IMG/VR virus record: IMGVR_UViG_3300025818_000152
Location: 1 to 26,495 of that record
DNA: 26,495 nucleotides
Source: a virus
Reading direction: 5' to 3' (one strand)
Shown: positions 13,481 through 19,604 of the stretch, one piece after another
How the letters are laid out: the number at the start of each line of letters is the position of its first letter
Numbering within the stretch: the stretch's first letter is position 1
Position numbers and translations under genes: made by a program
Notes under the pieces: generated by a model
What the model was told of the DNA's origin: nothing
Databases searched by the model: none
The model's input: the letters and a program-made list of their open reading frames with translations, nothing else

Positions 13481-14139
13481 CCGTCCAAGAATTAGTCGAT
13501 AATCATATCGCTTCACGTCGTGACCCGAACCGAGTCCGTTCCGGTAAATACTCCCCATCTATGTTAGGGCGTTGTTACCGCGCGCAGTATTGGAACCGTA
13601 AGAACGAACCGCAAACGAACCCGCCGGATAAAAGAAGTTTAAGAGTCTTTGAAGCCGGTCACTTATTCCACGATCTAGTGCAGAACCTTTTAAAACCTGA
13701 ACAGGTCGAGGTTAAAGTCGAAACGGAACACTTCTGCGGCTACGCGGACTTCGTAACCGAGGAATATGTAGGTGATATTAAGAGCCAACATTCAAAGGGC
13801 TTTTGGTACATGAAAAAAGACTCCTACGACGTTAATGAGAAAAAGAAAAATAACATTCTCCAAGTTATGTTTTACGCCAAGCACCTAGGCAAGAAGTGGG
13901 GAAGGTTAATCTTTATCTCAAAAGACGACTTATGTATCGAGGAGTACGGATTTCCTCTTGAGCAGTGGACCGAGGAAGTCGCCAAAGAAGAAGGAATCCT
14001 GATTGATATTTGGCAAAAACAAGAAGTCCCTGACGCTATCCCACGCGCCTATGAAGGAAAAGAATGTTCCTATTGCTCTTGGAAAGACAAGTGCAAGGAA
14101 TTTGGGGGAAGTGTTTGGACAAAAAACGGAGGTAACTGA
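13477..14139 (+). CDS. Cas4/RecB-like PD-(D/E)XK nuclease with Fe-S cysteines
   Basis: This 220-residue protein has the core of a RecB-family exonuclease. H65 lies in GHLFHDLV, D91 in GYADFV, D100-I-K102 in VGDIKS and Q129/Y133 in LQVMFYA. Four cysteines bracket the domain as in Cas4 and AddB: C33 (MLGRCYRAQYW) near the N-terminus and C197, C200 and C206 (CSYCSWKDKC) at the C-terminus, so a 4Fe-4S cluster is expected. Such phage enzymes act in DNA replication, recombination or breakdown of host DNA. Here it sits among small early-type genes beside a zinc-ribbon protein. No cas1 or CRISPR array is visible, so a CRISPR role is not indicated. The SD is GGAGG and the start is an ATGA overlap. Confidence 0.8.
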   Translation: MTVQELVDNHIASRRDPNRVRSGKYSPSMLGRCYRAQYWNRKNEPQTNPPDKRSLRVFEAGHLFHDLVQNLLKPEQVEVKVETEHFCGYADFVTEEYVGDIKSQHSKGFWYMKKDSYDVNEKKKNNILQVMFYAKHLGKKWGRLIFISKDDLCIEEYGFPLEQWTEEVAKEEGILIDIWQKQEVPDAIPRAYEGKECSYCSWKDKCKEFGGSVWTKNGGN

Positions 14140-14456
14140 TGAGATTGACTATTCAAAAAAAGATCGGAACTAACACTTACAGCTTCTCTTTCGAGGGGAA
14201 AGACCTGTGGGAAGTCCTGGTAGAGAGCCAGAAGATCAGCTTTCACGACCTTTCCGCTTGCGGCCTATGCGAGTCTAACCGGCTGGCCCTTTTCGCCTAC
14301 GAAACCAAAGAGAAGAAGTTTAAGTATATCAAAGTGTCTTGCAAGGCGTGTAATGCAGGTTTAACCCTGGGTAAGTCCACCACGGGTGACGCTTATTACT
14401 TCCGCAAGAATGAGGATACAAAGGCCCTAGATTGGCAGAGAGCAGAGAAAGAATGA
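14139..14456 (+). CDS. zinc-ribbon protein, possible DNA-binding partner of the nuclease
   Basis: This 105-residue protein overlaps the nuclease stop by one base (TGATG). It starts with a beta-type segment (RLTIQKKIGTNTYSFSFEG) and has two CXXC knuckles, CGLC at 41-44 and CKAC near 68-71, which would bind one zinc ion. The C-terminus has a GDAYYFRKNED strand. Similar small phage proteins are often placed with recombination or single-strand-binding functions, but I cannot assign a family with certainty. Confidence 0.6.
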   Translation: MRLTIQKKIGTNTYSFSFEGKDLWEVLVESQKISFHDLSACGLCESNRLALFAYETKEKKFKYIKVSCKACNAGLTLGKSTTGDAYYFRKNEDTKALDWQRAEKE

Positions 14457-14653
14457 GTGGTGACTATCTTCGAGAGTTAATTAGTAAGCTAGAGGCCCAA
14501 AAGAAATTGCTTAACCAGGCAATAGACGAAGAAACTACGGCGAGCCATCAGCACAAGCTCGCCGAAAACGAAGTTAAGAAACAACAAAACAACCTAAAGA
14601 CCATTCAAGAAGCCCTGATGGTCGAGAAGAAGTTAATCGACGCGGCCCGATGA
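14453..14653 (+). CDS. small coiled-coil protein
   Basis: I take ATG 14453, which overlaps the upstream stop, over the TTG at 14432 that lies within the previous gene. The 66-residue product is one long amphipathic helix (LRELISKLEAQKKLLNQAID, HKLAENEVKKQQNNLKTIQE), so a coiled-coil dimer is likely. The stop overlaps the next ATG. No function can be assigned; it may be a scaffold or partner of the neighbouring DNA-processing proteins. Confidence 0.5.
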   Translation: MSGDYLRELISKLEAQKKLLNQAIDEETTASHQHKLAENEVKKQQNNLKTIQEALMVEKKLIDAAR

Positions 14654-14886
14654 CGCAAAGACAACGCCTAAAAACGATGTTTGAAAGCTGTGCTAACCAA
14701 TGGATTCCTCTTTACCGGATATTGGATATGCACATCGCCCAATACGGGGCGCGCGTTAAAGAGTTACGAGATTCAGGAATGACTATCGAGAACCGAACAG
14801 AGTGGGTAAACGGAGTCCAACACTCCTGGTTCCGATATGTAAAGCAGGAAGTAGAAGCTAACGGACAACTTTTGTTTCAAACCTAG
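14650..14886 (+). CDS. helix-turn-helix protein of a common phage type
   Basis: This 78-residue protein reads as a winged helix: QRQRLKTMFESCANQWIPLY, then RILDMHIAQYGARVKELRDS, GMTIENRTEWVNG and HSWFRYV. The pattern of an 'AQYGARVKELRD.G' recognition helix and a beta wing matches the small helix-turn-helix domain (PF14090-like) common in phage genomes. It probably binds DNA, as a regulator or replication accessory. Its gene ends just before a 128-base non-coding stretch with strong stems, which interrupts the tight operon. Confidence 0.65.
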   Translation: MTQRQRLKTMFESCANQWIPLYRILDMHIAQYGARVKELRDSGMTIENRTEWVNGVQHSWFRYVKQEVEANGQLLFQT

Positions 14887-15014
14887 CGACTCTGTTGAGA
14901 ACGCTACCGATACGGCTCGGATCAGAGGGGAAGCATGGACGCGATAAACCCGACTACAACCTGTCCACCCCGACTTTGGATAAAGTGAAGTGCTGAGGGC
15001 TGGTAACGCCCAAG
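14887..15014 (+). ncRNA. structured non-coding block, candidate RNA or leader
   Basis: This is one of only two sizeable gaps after 12800. Stems seen are: CTCTG/CAGAG (14890-14894/14923-14927) enclosing CCGA/TCGG (14907-14910/14917-14920); GGG plus TGGAC (14928-14930, 14936-14940) with GTCCA plus CCC (14963-14970); the perfect hairpin ACTTT-ggat-AAAGT (14973-14986); and GGGC/GCCC (14997-15000/15008-15011), which ends just before the GTG at 15015. No good reading frame covers it. It may be a separate RNA or a translational control element of the next gene. Confidence 0.45.
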
Positions 15015-15431
15015 GTGAAAAGCCAAAAGGTTATCCCGATAAACGTAGTTACCCCTTTCCCAAAGATAAATACATATCCAAAGGAAAGAGCGTTTAAGTC
15101 GGGCTATATAAAAATGGATAAAGACACACTCAACAAGGTTTTATTCCACTACTGCGATGTCAAGGGGTTCCCTATTAAAGAGATCCGGTCTAGGGACTAT
15201 GGTCGGTTCTATAAGAGGATCAACGAGCTTTTAGAGAGGACAGACGGGAACGCCGAAGAAGTAAATCGGGGGATTGACTGGATGGATAAGAAGTTTGGGG
15301 ATGAGCTTAGCTGGACACTAGAAACCCTAGATAAGTATTGGTTAGAGTACCGGGCCGTTAAGAAGAAAAAGGTCAATAACGACGCAGACGCGACAGACGA
15401 GTTACTCCGGAAGATGGGGGCGATCAAGTGA
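15015..15431 (+). CDS. unknown helical protein, possibly replication-related
   Basis: This 138-residue product starts at GTG 15015, right after a GGGC/GCCC hairpin and without a clear SD. ATG 15114 (residue 34) is an alternative but also lacks one. The part from about residue 35 is helical (DKDTLNKVLFHYCDV, DYGRFYKRINELLERTDGN, DELSWTLETLDKYW). It has the general look of the C-terminal domain of phage replication or helicase-loader proteins, but no diagnostic motif is present. The C-terminus is Lys/Asp-rich. The stop overlaps the next GTG. The function is unknown. Confidence 0.5.
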   Translation: MKSQKVIPINVVTPFPKINTYPKERAFKSGYIKMDKDTLNKVLFHYCDVKGFPIKEIRSRDYGRFYKRINELLERTDGNAEEVNRGIDWMDKKFGDELSWTLETLDKYWLEYRAVKKKKVNNDADATDELLRKMGAIK

Positions 15432-15778
15432 AACCCACTAAGAAAAGCCTAACCCATAAGCTAGACCGCGAGTGTTCGCGCATAATCAGGAGTCAGGGAT
15501 CGTGTCTGCGGTGTGGGAATACAACTTATTCGTTGCTTCAATGCTGTCACATTTTCTCAAGGGCGAATCGGGCTGTGCGGTGGGATTTAAAGAACCTGCT
15601 TTGTTTGTGTGCTGGATGTCACTTTTGGGCGCATCAGAACCCAACATTATTCGGGGACTTTGTGAAGGAGTGGTTGGGGGCAGACTATACGCCGCTAAAG
15701 AATAGGGCCGGGTCTATAAAGAAATGGACGATAGAAGAAATGCAAGAGTTACTTAAAAATCTGGAGGGGATAAGATGA
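15428..15778 (+). CDS. NinG-like HNH nuclease / recombination protein
   Basis: GTG 15428 overlaps the upstream stop (GTGA). The 116 residues match the lambda NinG (Rap) style of HNH/zinc protein: LDRECSRIIRSQGSCLRC with C26/C29, LQCCHIFSRANRAVRWD with H41, N56 in LKNLLCLC, CAGCHFWAH with C61/C64/H65/H69, then NPTLFGDFVKEW. In lambda, NinG is a structure-specific endonuclease for recombination intermediates. The neighbouring genes are all plus-strand and overlapping, which suits a resident recombination gene more than a homing element. Confidence 0.75.
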   Translation: MKPTKKSLTHKLDRECSRIIRSQGSCLRCGNTTYSLLQCCHIFSRANRAVRWDLKNLLCLCAGCHFWAHQNPTLFGDFVKEWLGADYTPLKNRAGSIKKWTIEEMQELLKNLEGIR

Positions 15779-16077
15779 GTCTACAACACGCTAAGGAGTC
15801 GGTAAAAGAAAGATTAAAAAACGAGAAACAGGTATTCGCTGTTTCAATGGAGGTGGTTGATTGTATACACGCCATTATTAGCTCAAGGTTGTTAAGATTT
15901 GTCGAAGAACTCGAGAAGCCTGTGGAGGGGGAGGTCAAGCCAGATGTTTTTCGTGATATAAAAATTGCTATGCACACCCAATCCGAACTCGACGAAGCCG
16001 TGAGAAAAGCGAAGTGTGAAGTTTGGGATGAAGTTAGGCGATGGTGTAATGAAACTAAGGTAATCTTGGGGAAATAG
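15775..16077 (+). CDS. unknown helical protein
   Basis: ATG 15775 overlaps the upstream stop and has GGAGGGG as SD. The 100-residue product is helical and acidic/basic mixed, with cysteines at VDCIHAI, AKCEVWDE and RRWCNET. No family is recognised. It is the last gene before the 388-base structured gap. Confidence 0.5.
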   Translation: MSLQHAKESVKERLKNEKQVFAVSMEVVDCIHAIISSRLLRFVEELEKPVEGEVKPDVFRDIKIAMHTQSELDEAVRKAKCEVWDEVRRWCNETKVILGK

Positions 16078-16080
16078 ATA

Positions 16081-16172
16081 TTCGGGTTAGTTCAAGTGTC
16101 AAAGAAAGTTTGGCAGTTTGAGATTACTCACCAAACCTAATGACGATTGCGGGAAGCAATACCTAACCCGAA
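16081..16172 (+). ncRNA. structured RNA module 1, three-way junction
   Basis: A perfect 10-bp closing stem, TTCGGGTTAG (16081-16090) with CTAACCCGAA (16163-16172), encloses two hairpins. The first is GTTTGG/CCAAAC (16108-16113/16131-16136), topped by TGAG-atta-CTCA (16119-16130). The second is ATTGC-gggaa-GCAAT (16146-16160). Together they predict a compact 92-nt three-way junction. It does not fold as a tRNA and has no T-arm consensus. The sequence attgcgggaa recalls group I intron element P, but no intact split gene surrounds it. Confidence 0.5.
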
Positions 16173-16178
16173 GTGATA

Positions 16179-16290
16179 TGGCTGTTGTGGGATATGGTGT
16201 CCCGTTAGGTGACCTGTAACAGACTTGAGGGTTAAGTAACGTTCTTAACTTAAAATAGCCGACCTAGTCGCATACCAATGCCAACAGCCA
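16179..16290 (+). ncRNA. structured RNA module 2, multibranch
   Basis: The perfect 9-bp closing stem is TGGCTGTTG (16179-16187) with CAACAGCCA (16282-16290). Inside come GGGA/TCCC (16189-16192/16200-16203), GTTAGG-tga-CC with TAAC (16204-16220), GTTAAG-7-CTTAAC (16231-16236/16244-16249), CGAC-cta-GTCG (16260-16270), and GCAT-acca-ATGC (16270-16281, sharing G16270 with the previous one). This makes up to five hairpins in 112 nt. It starts six bases after module 1 ends. Confidence 0.5.
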
Positions 16291-16299
16291 ATAAATTGA
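16285..16299 (+). repeat. 15-bp direct repeat, first copy (end of RNA module 2)
   Basis: CAGCCAATAAATTGA here is identical to 16443-16457. Its first bases complete the closing stem of module 2, and the AT-rich rest would be single-stranded linker. The same arrangement follows module 3. Confidence 0.85.
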
Positions 16300-16444
16300 T
16301 GGGATGGTTCGCTACCGAGGGTTGAAAGCCCCTTACCGATTTAACAGTCGGGAGCTAGTTGAAGTTTGGCGTTAGCGGATAAGGACAACAGGTTGATATC
16401 TAGAGTCCAACGCACAAATAAGAGCCTAATCAGCCACCATCCCA
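16300..16444 (+). ncRNA. structured RNA module 3, multibranch
   Basis: The perfect 9-bp closing stem is TGGGATGGT (16300-16308) with ACCATCCCA (16436-16444). Internal stems are GGGTT-gaa-AGCCC (16319-16331), CCGA/TCGG (16336-16339/16348-16351), and the long arm TTTGGCGTT (16365-16373) with AACGC-a-CAAA (16409-16418). The last contains GGAC/GTCC (16383-16386/16405-16408) or the alternative GATA/TATC. It is 145 nt long and ends 21 bases before the next ATG. It could be free RNA or part of a long leader for the gene at 16466. Confidence 0.5.
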
Positions 16445-16457
16445 GCCAATAAATTGA
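16443..16457 (+). repeat. 15-bp direct repeat, second copy (end of RNA module 3)
   Basis: Identical to 16285-16299. Here the repeat runs into the SD (gaggtgag) of the gene at 16466, so it is part of that gene's ribosome-binding region. Confidence 0.85.
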
Positions 16458-16465
16458 GGTGAGAG

Positions 16466-16600
16466 ATGAAGTTAGGGGAATATGATGTTTGTGATTGCGC
16501 CAAAGAATATGCAGATAAGCATTTGTTTTGTTCTGGGCACTTGATTGTTGCGATGTGTGCCTGTTTTCTAATAGGGCTTTTAATTGGGATACTTTTGTAG
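16466..16600 (+). CDS. 44-residue cysteine-rich membrane protein
   Basis: ATG 16466 follows GAGGTGAG (16457-16464). The product has an N-terminal polar part with three cysteines (EYDVCDCAKEYADKHLFC) and a C-terminal membrane helix (LIVAMCACFLIGLLIGILL). It is the first gene after the three RNA modules, and its good SD supports it despite the size. A small metal-binding or disulphide-bonded head on a membrane anchor is plausible. The function is unknown. Confidence 0.55.
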   Translation: MKLGEYDVCDCAKEYADKHLFCSGHLIVAMCACFLIGLLIGILL

Positions 16601-16634
16601 CACCCACCGGCATAGCCGAGAAAGGAAGTGAGGG

Positions 16635-16868
16635 ATGAGCCATTTAACAGAGGCTTTGATGATTAAGAAGCAGAGGGCGTTAATCCTTGAAGAAGCCGAT
16701 AGGTTTTTAGGCTCCGATGAGGGGAAGAAGCTGATTAAAAATGCCGTAAGACAGGAAATTAGAGCGTTTATTAATGACGGTGATTTAGATTATTTTCTTC
16801 GTGCGGATAGCAAAAAGAAATTTTATGACAGGCTCGAAAAGGGCATTATGGGCTGCTTAAAACCATGA
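16635..16868 (+). CDS. unknown small helical protein
   Basis: ATG 16635 has GGAAGTGAGGG upstream. The 77-residue product is charged and helical (TEALMIKKQRALILEEADRF, KKLIKNAVRQEIRAFI), with no cysteine pairs or membrane segment. The stop overlaps the next ATG. No family is recognised. Confidence 0.5.
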   Translation: MSHLTEALMIKKQRALILEEADRFLGSDEGKKLIKNAVRQEIRAFINDGDLDYFLRADSKKKFYDRLEKGIMGCLKP

Positions 16869-17005
16869 TCAAGCCGAGGCTCCCAATGAAGGGTAGGGTT
16901 TTTATATGGGTTGATGAAGCAACAAAGGTTAAGAAATCGGTATGGGAGAAATTGCAAAAAATGAAGTTTAAGAGAACGAACCCCAAGACAAAAGGAACCA
17001 AATGA
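16865..17005 (+). CDS. 46-residue basic protein
   Basis: ATG 16865 overlaps the upstream TGA and its own TGA overlaps the next ATG, so it fits the operon exactly. The product is strongly basic (MIKPRLPMKGRVFIWVDEAT, then KVKKSVWEKLQKMKFKRTNP). It has no good SD and is probably translated by coupling. Nucleic-acid binding is conceivable from charge alone. Confidence 0.45.
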   Translation: MIKPRLPMKGRVFIWVDEATKVKKSVWEKLQKMKFKRTNPKTKGTK

Positions 17006-17379
17006 AGGAGCCTAGAGAGTTGAATGAATTGGTAGAAACAATTCACGAATTTTATAGAAAGTTAGCGAATGGGCACACGGGAAATGATTTTAATTGTATG
17101 TGCGAAGAATTTTGCCCAAACAAAACAAAAGAGAAGGTAAAAATACACCTCCACGCCCACCTAGCCTCTCTGAACAGGGGGGAAGCCAAGCCCACCGACC
17201 TAGAGCCGTTGAGTGAGGAGGTGGTTTATAAGTTACTTAGCAGTTTTCATTATGTAGACTTTAGCTATGATGATGGCTCTATGAAAGAAAAAATGCAAGA
17301 TGGTATTGACAATCCTAGAGATTTAGCCAAAGCCATCTGTTCCAAATTCGGAGCCAAGCAGGTGAGGGAAAATGTATAA
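17002..17379 (+). CDS. unknown 125-residue protein with His/Cys-rich part
   Basis: ATG 17002 overlaps the preceding stop. The N-terminal half is helical (LNELVETIHEFYRKLANGHT) and includes CMCEEFC and HLHAHLASL, a set of Cys and His residues that could bind metal. The C-terminal half has LSEEVVYKLLSSFHYVDF and DNPRDLAKAICSKFG. No known family is recognised. The gene overlaps the next by 8 bases. Confidence 0.5.
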   Translation: MKEPRELNELVETIHEFYRKLANGHTGNDFNCMCEEFCPNKTKEKVKIHLHAHLASLNRGEAKPTDLEPLSEEVVYKLLSSFHYVDFSYDDGSMKEKMQDGIDNPRDLAKAICSKFGAKQVRENV

Positions 17380-17557
17380 AGCCATAGAAATCTTAGAAAA
17401 AGCCGAACGCGAGGCCCTAAAGAAGATAAACGGTAGGAAGTATTCCAGCCTAAGCGAGTGTGGGGATTTTGAAAAGACTAAGAAGCATTGTGAGGCCGCG
17501 ATCATCTTGTTAGAAAACCATCAACGTCAAAAAGCAGCTGAGAATTTGTTACATTGA
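17372..17557 (+). CDS. unknown 61-residue helical protein
   Basis: ATG 17372 has gaggga as a weak SD. The helical product (KAIEILEKAEREALKKINGR, KTKKHCEAAIILLENHQRQK) lacks recognisable motifs. Its stop lies within the SD region of the phosphoesterase gene, suggesting coupled translation. Confidence 0.45.
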   Translation: MYKAIEILEKAEREALKKINGRKYSSLSECGDFEKTKKHCEAAIILLENHQRQKAAENLLH

Positions 17558-17567
17558 GGAGAAGTAG

Positions 17568-18479
17568 ATTAAGACGACAGGATTTTTTAAGGTTCACGAG
17601 TACGAAATACCTTTTAAGCACTACGGGGATAAGTTTAAGATTGTCCCTTTCAGCGATATTCACCGATTTGCCCCTCTCCACGCCGAGAAGGTCTGGCATA
17701 AATTTATTGATAGGTACAAGAATGATAAGTCCGCTTACTTTATAGGTGGTGGGGATTACATGGACGAATTAAGTACGTCCGAAAGACACGCCTTTTATGC
17801 AGCCCATCGGCACGACAGCACCGAAGCAAACTTAAATGATTTCTATATTCAAAGAGCTATGAGATTCGCTAAAGAGATTTCTTTTATGAAAGGTCGGCTG
17901 ATCGGTCTTTGCGAGGGGAACCATTACTTTCAGGCTATGCACTCAGGGATTACTACAACACAAATGATGTGTAAGGAGCTTAATACAACTTATTTAGGTG
18001 TTAAGTGTTTCGTAATTATTCGTTTTAGATACGACAAGCATCACGCTCATCAGATGGTGCTTTGTTATCACCACGGGGAAGGTGGGGGGAGAAGGTCAAG
18101 CTCGAGTGTTTCAAAGTTAGAGAATATGGCTCATACGACAAACGCAGACATAATATTACAGGGCCACGATCACCGCATAAACCATATCCAAGTGACAGAG
18201 TTAGGGGTAACAGACGCGAGGAAAGGAAGTCCCACAGTTTTACAGAGAGTCAAGCATTGTGCTAGGACTGGTGGTTTTCTAAAAGGGTATGTTAATGAGC
18301 AAAGGTCTTATGTGGCAGATTCTAACCTTCCTCCAAACGCTTTAGGGAATATTGAGTTTCACATCACACCGAGAAAAGAAACGCACTTAATAACACCAGA
18401 AATAGGCAGGAAATACCATCGTGAAGAAAAAAGATGGTTACACATAGAGTTTCACGCCTGTAATTATTCGGAGCATTAA
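17568..18479 (+). CDS. calcineurin-like metallophosphoesterase, probable AUU start
   Basis: This 303-residue protein contains all metal-binding blocks of the family: D30-I-H32 (PFSDIHRF), GGGDYMD with D63, CEGNHYF with N118-H119, a His pair in LCYHHGEGGG (168-169) and QGHDHR with H200 and H202. The enzyme cleaves phosphoester bonds in nucleotides or nucleic acids. The first ATG in frame is 17760 (residue 65), which would delete D30 and H32. The frame opens just after a TAG at 17565-17567, and its first codon is ATT at 17568, six bases after GGAG of a strong SD (GAGGAGAAG, 17556-17564). There is no ATG, GTG or TTG before 17760, so AUU initiation is the best reading. The substrate is unknown. 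Confidence 0.75.
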   Translation: MKTTGFFKVHEYEIPFKHYGDKFKIVPFSDIHRFAPLHAEKVWHKFIDRYKNDKSAYFIGGGDYMDELSTSERHAFYAAHRHDSTEANLNDFYIQRAMRFAKEISFMKGRLIGLCEGNHYFQAMHSGITTTQMMCKELNTTYLGVKCFVIIRFRYDKHHAHQMVLCYHHGEGGGRRSSSSVSKLENMAHTTNADIILQGHDHRINHIQVTELGVTDARKGSPTVLQRVKHCARTGGFLKGYVNEQRSYVADSNLPPNALGNIEFHITPRKETHLITPEIGRKYHREEKRWLHIEFHACNYSEH

Positions 18480-19604
18480 ATGAAAACTATTATTCTAGGA
18501 GCAGGTTTTACAGGGTTGGCGGCAGGTTACGGAACAGACATCCCTATCTACGAGGCCACAGAACACGCCGGGGGGATTTGCCGGTCTTATAAGAAATACG
18601 GGTTCGACTTTTCAACAGGCGGGGGGCATTGGATATTTGAGAATGAAAAGACTCAGAAAGCGATGGAGTTTATCCGGGGGTTGGTCGAGCTTAATTCTTA
18701 CGATCGAAAGGCGGGAATTTACTATAACAAAATCTTCCCTTACCCTATCCAGACCTTCACGCAGAAAGAGTCGGTTTCCACTCCTGGGTACTTTAAAGAC
18801 TGGCTCTCAAAGAAGTTTAGTCAAGCTGAATGTAATATGTTTTTCTATCCTTTCAACGAGAGATACACAGCAGGCTTGTACGACAGTATCGTTCAGTTTG
18901 ACTCTTATAAGACTCCCCCGGCCGGTGGGGTAGGTTTTGTTTCAAGATTCCACGATCCAGTGAATGGTTTAACCGAGTTGGTTAATAAGATGGCTGAGAA
19001 GTGCATGATTAATTATAAGAAGCGAGCGATTAAGGTCGCCCTAGATGAAAAGATGGTAGTCTTTGCCGATGGGGAAGTGGTTAAGTACGACAAGCTGATC
19101 TCCACTATCCCACTCGATCAGTTGCTCAAGCTATGCGGGCAGAATAAGTATGAATTACCCTATTCCTCGGTTTTGGTTATCAACATCGGCGCGGAAAGAG
19201 GGGTTAATTACCCGGATGAACATTGGTTATACGTTCCTTTTTCTCAATCAGGTTTTTACCGATTAGGGTTTTACACGAACGTCAATAAGAAGAAAGCTCC
19301 AGAAGGGATGGTTTCTGTGTCCGCAGAGATAGCAATTAGGAATTTAGAGTATGCCGATCTCCCCATTGACTCTATGTGTGCAGAGGTTGTTTCCGAGTTA
19401 CAGTCTTGGAGATTTATTGATGAGGTTAGAGTGGTAGACCCGACCTGGGTTCGTTGCGCGTACACTTGGAACAGAACGCCGGAGGAGAGAGAAGTTTATC
19501 TGCAGTCTTTGGCTACGCAGGGAGTTATCTCGACAGGGAGATATGGTAAATGGAAATTTCAGGGAATGTCCGAATCAATAATGGATGGGTTCAATGCTTG
19601 TTAG
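18480..19604 (+). CDS. FAD-dependent oxidoreductase, UDP-galactopyranose mutase/protoporphyrinogen oxidase type
   Basis: This 374-residue protein begins with the FAD-binding GXGXXG motif (IILGAGFTGLAAGY), then the ribose-binding acid and second glycine motif (YEATEHAGGICRS). FDFSTGGGHWIF and FPYPIQTF follow, as in UDP-galactopyranose-mutase-related proteins of polysaccharide clusters. The end has the FAD pyrophosphate-like STGRYGKWKFQGMSESIMDG. The start codon follows the upstream TAA directly. Membership in a sugar cluster favours action on a sugar nucleotide or glycan. A true mutase cannot be claimed, since known UGM residues beyond the FAD site were not verified. Confidence 0.75.
   Translation: MKTIILGAGFTGLAAGYGTDIPIYEATEHAGGICRSYKKYGFDFSTGGGHWIFENEKTQKAMEFIRGLVELNSYDRKAGIYYNKIFPYPIQTFTQKESVSTPGYFKDWLSKKFSQAECNMFFYPFNERYTAGLYDSIVQFDSYKTPPAGGVGFVSRFHDPVNGLTELVNKMAEKCMINYKKRAIKVALDEKMVVFADGEVVKYDKLISTIPLDQLLKLCGQNKYELPYSSVLVINIGAERGVNYPDEHWLYVPFSQSGFYRLGFYTNVNKKKAPEGMVSVSAEIAIRNLEYADLPIDSMCAEVVSELQSWRFIDEVRVVDPTWVRCAYTWNRTPEEREVYLQSLATQGVISTGRYGKWKFQGMSESIMDGFNAC

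Noticed and set aside
13477-14139. CRISPR-associated Cas4 as part of a phage CRISPR system
   Set aside because: No repeat array and no cas1/cas2-like gene are present in the window; phages often carry this nuclease alone.
16081-16444. tRNA or tmRNA genes
   Set aside because: Closing stems are 9-10 bp rather than 7, and no T-arm with a TTCRA loop or anticodon arm of the right size could be placed.
16078-16465. Group I intron (attgcgggaa like element P, acagact like R, a gatatctagagtcc stretch like S)
   Set aside because: The order of the three words is suggestive, but I could not build a convincing P3/P7 core or find a split gene whose exons join; each flanking gene is complete. An Rfam RF00028 search would settle it.
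16341-16643. A 100-residue minus-strand frame across the structured gap
   Set aside because: It has no motif or SD, overlaps a better supported plus-strand gene, and is explained as the shadow of inverted repeats.
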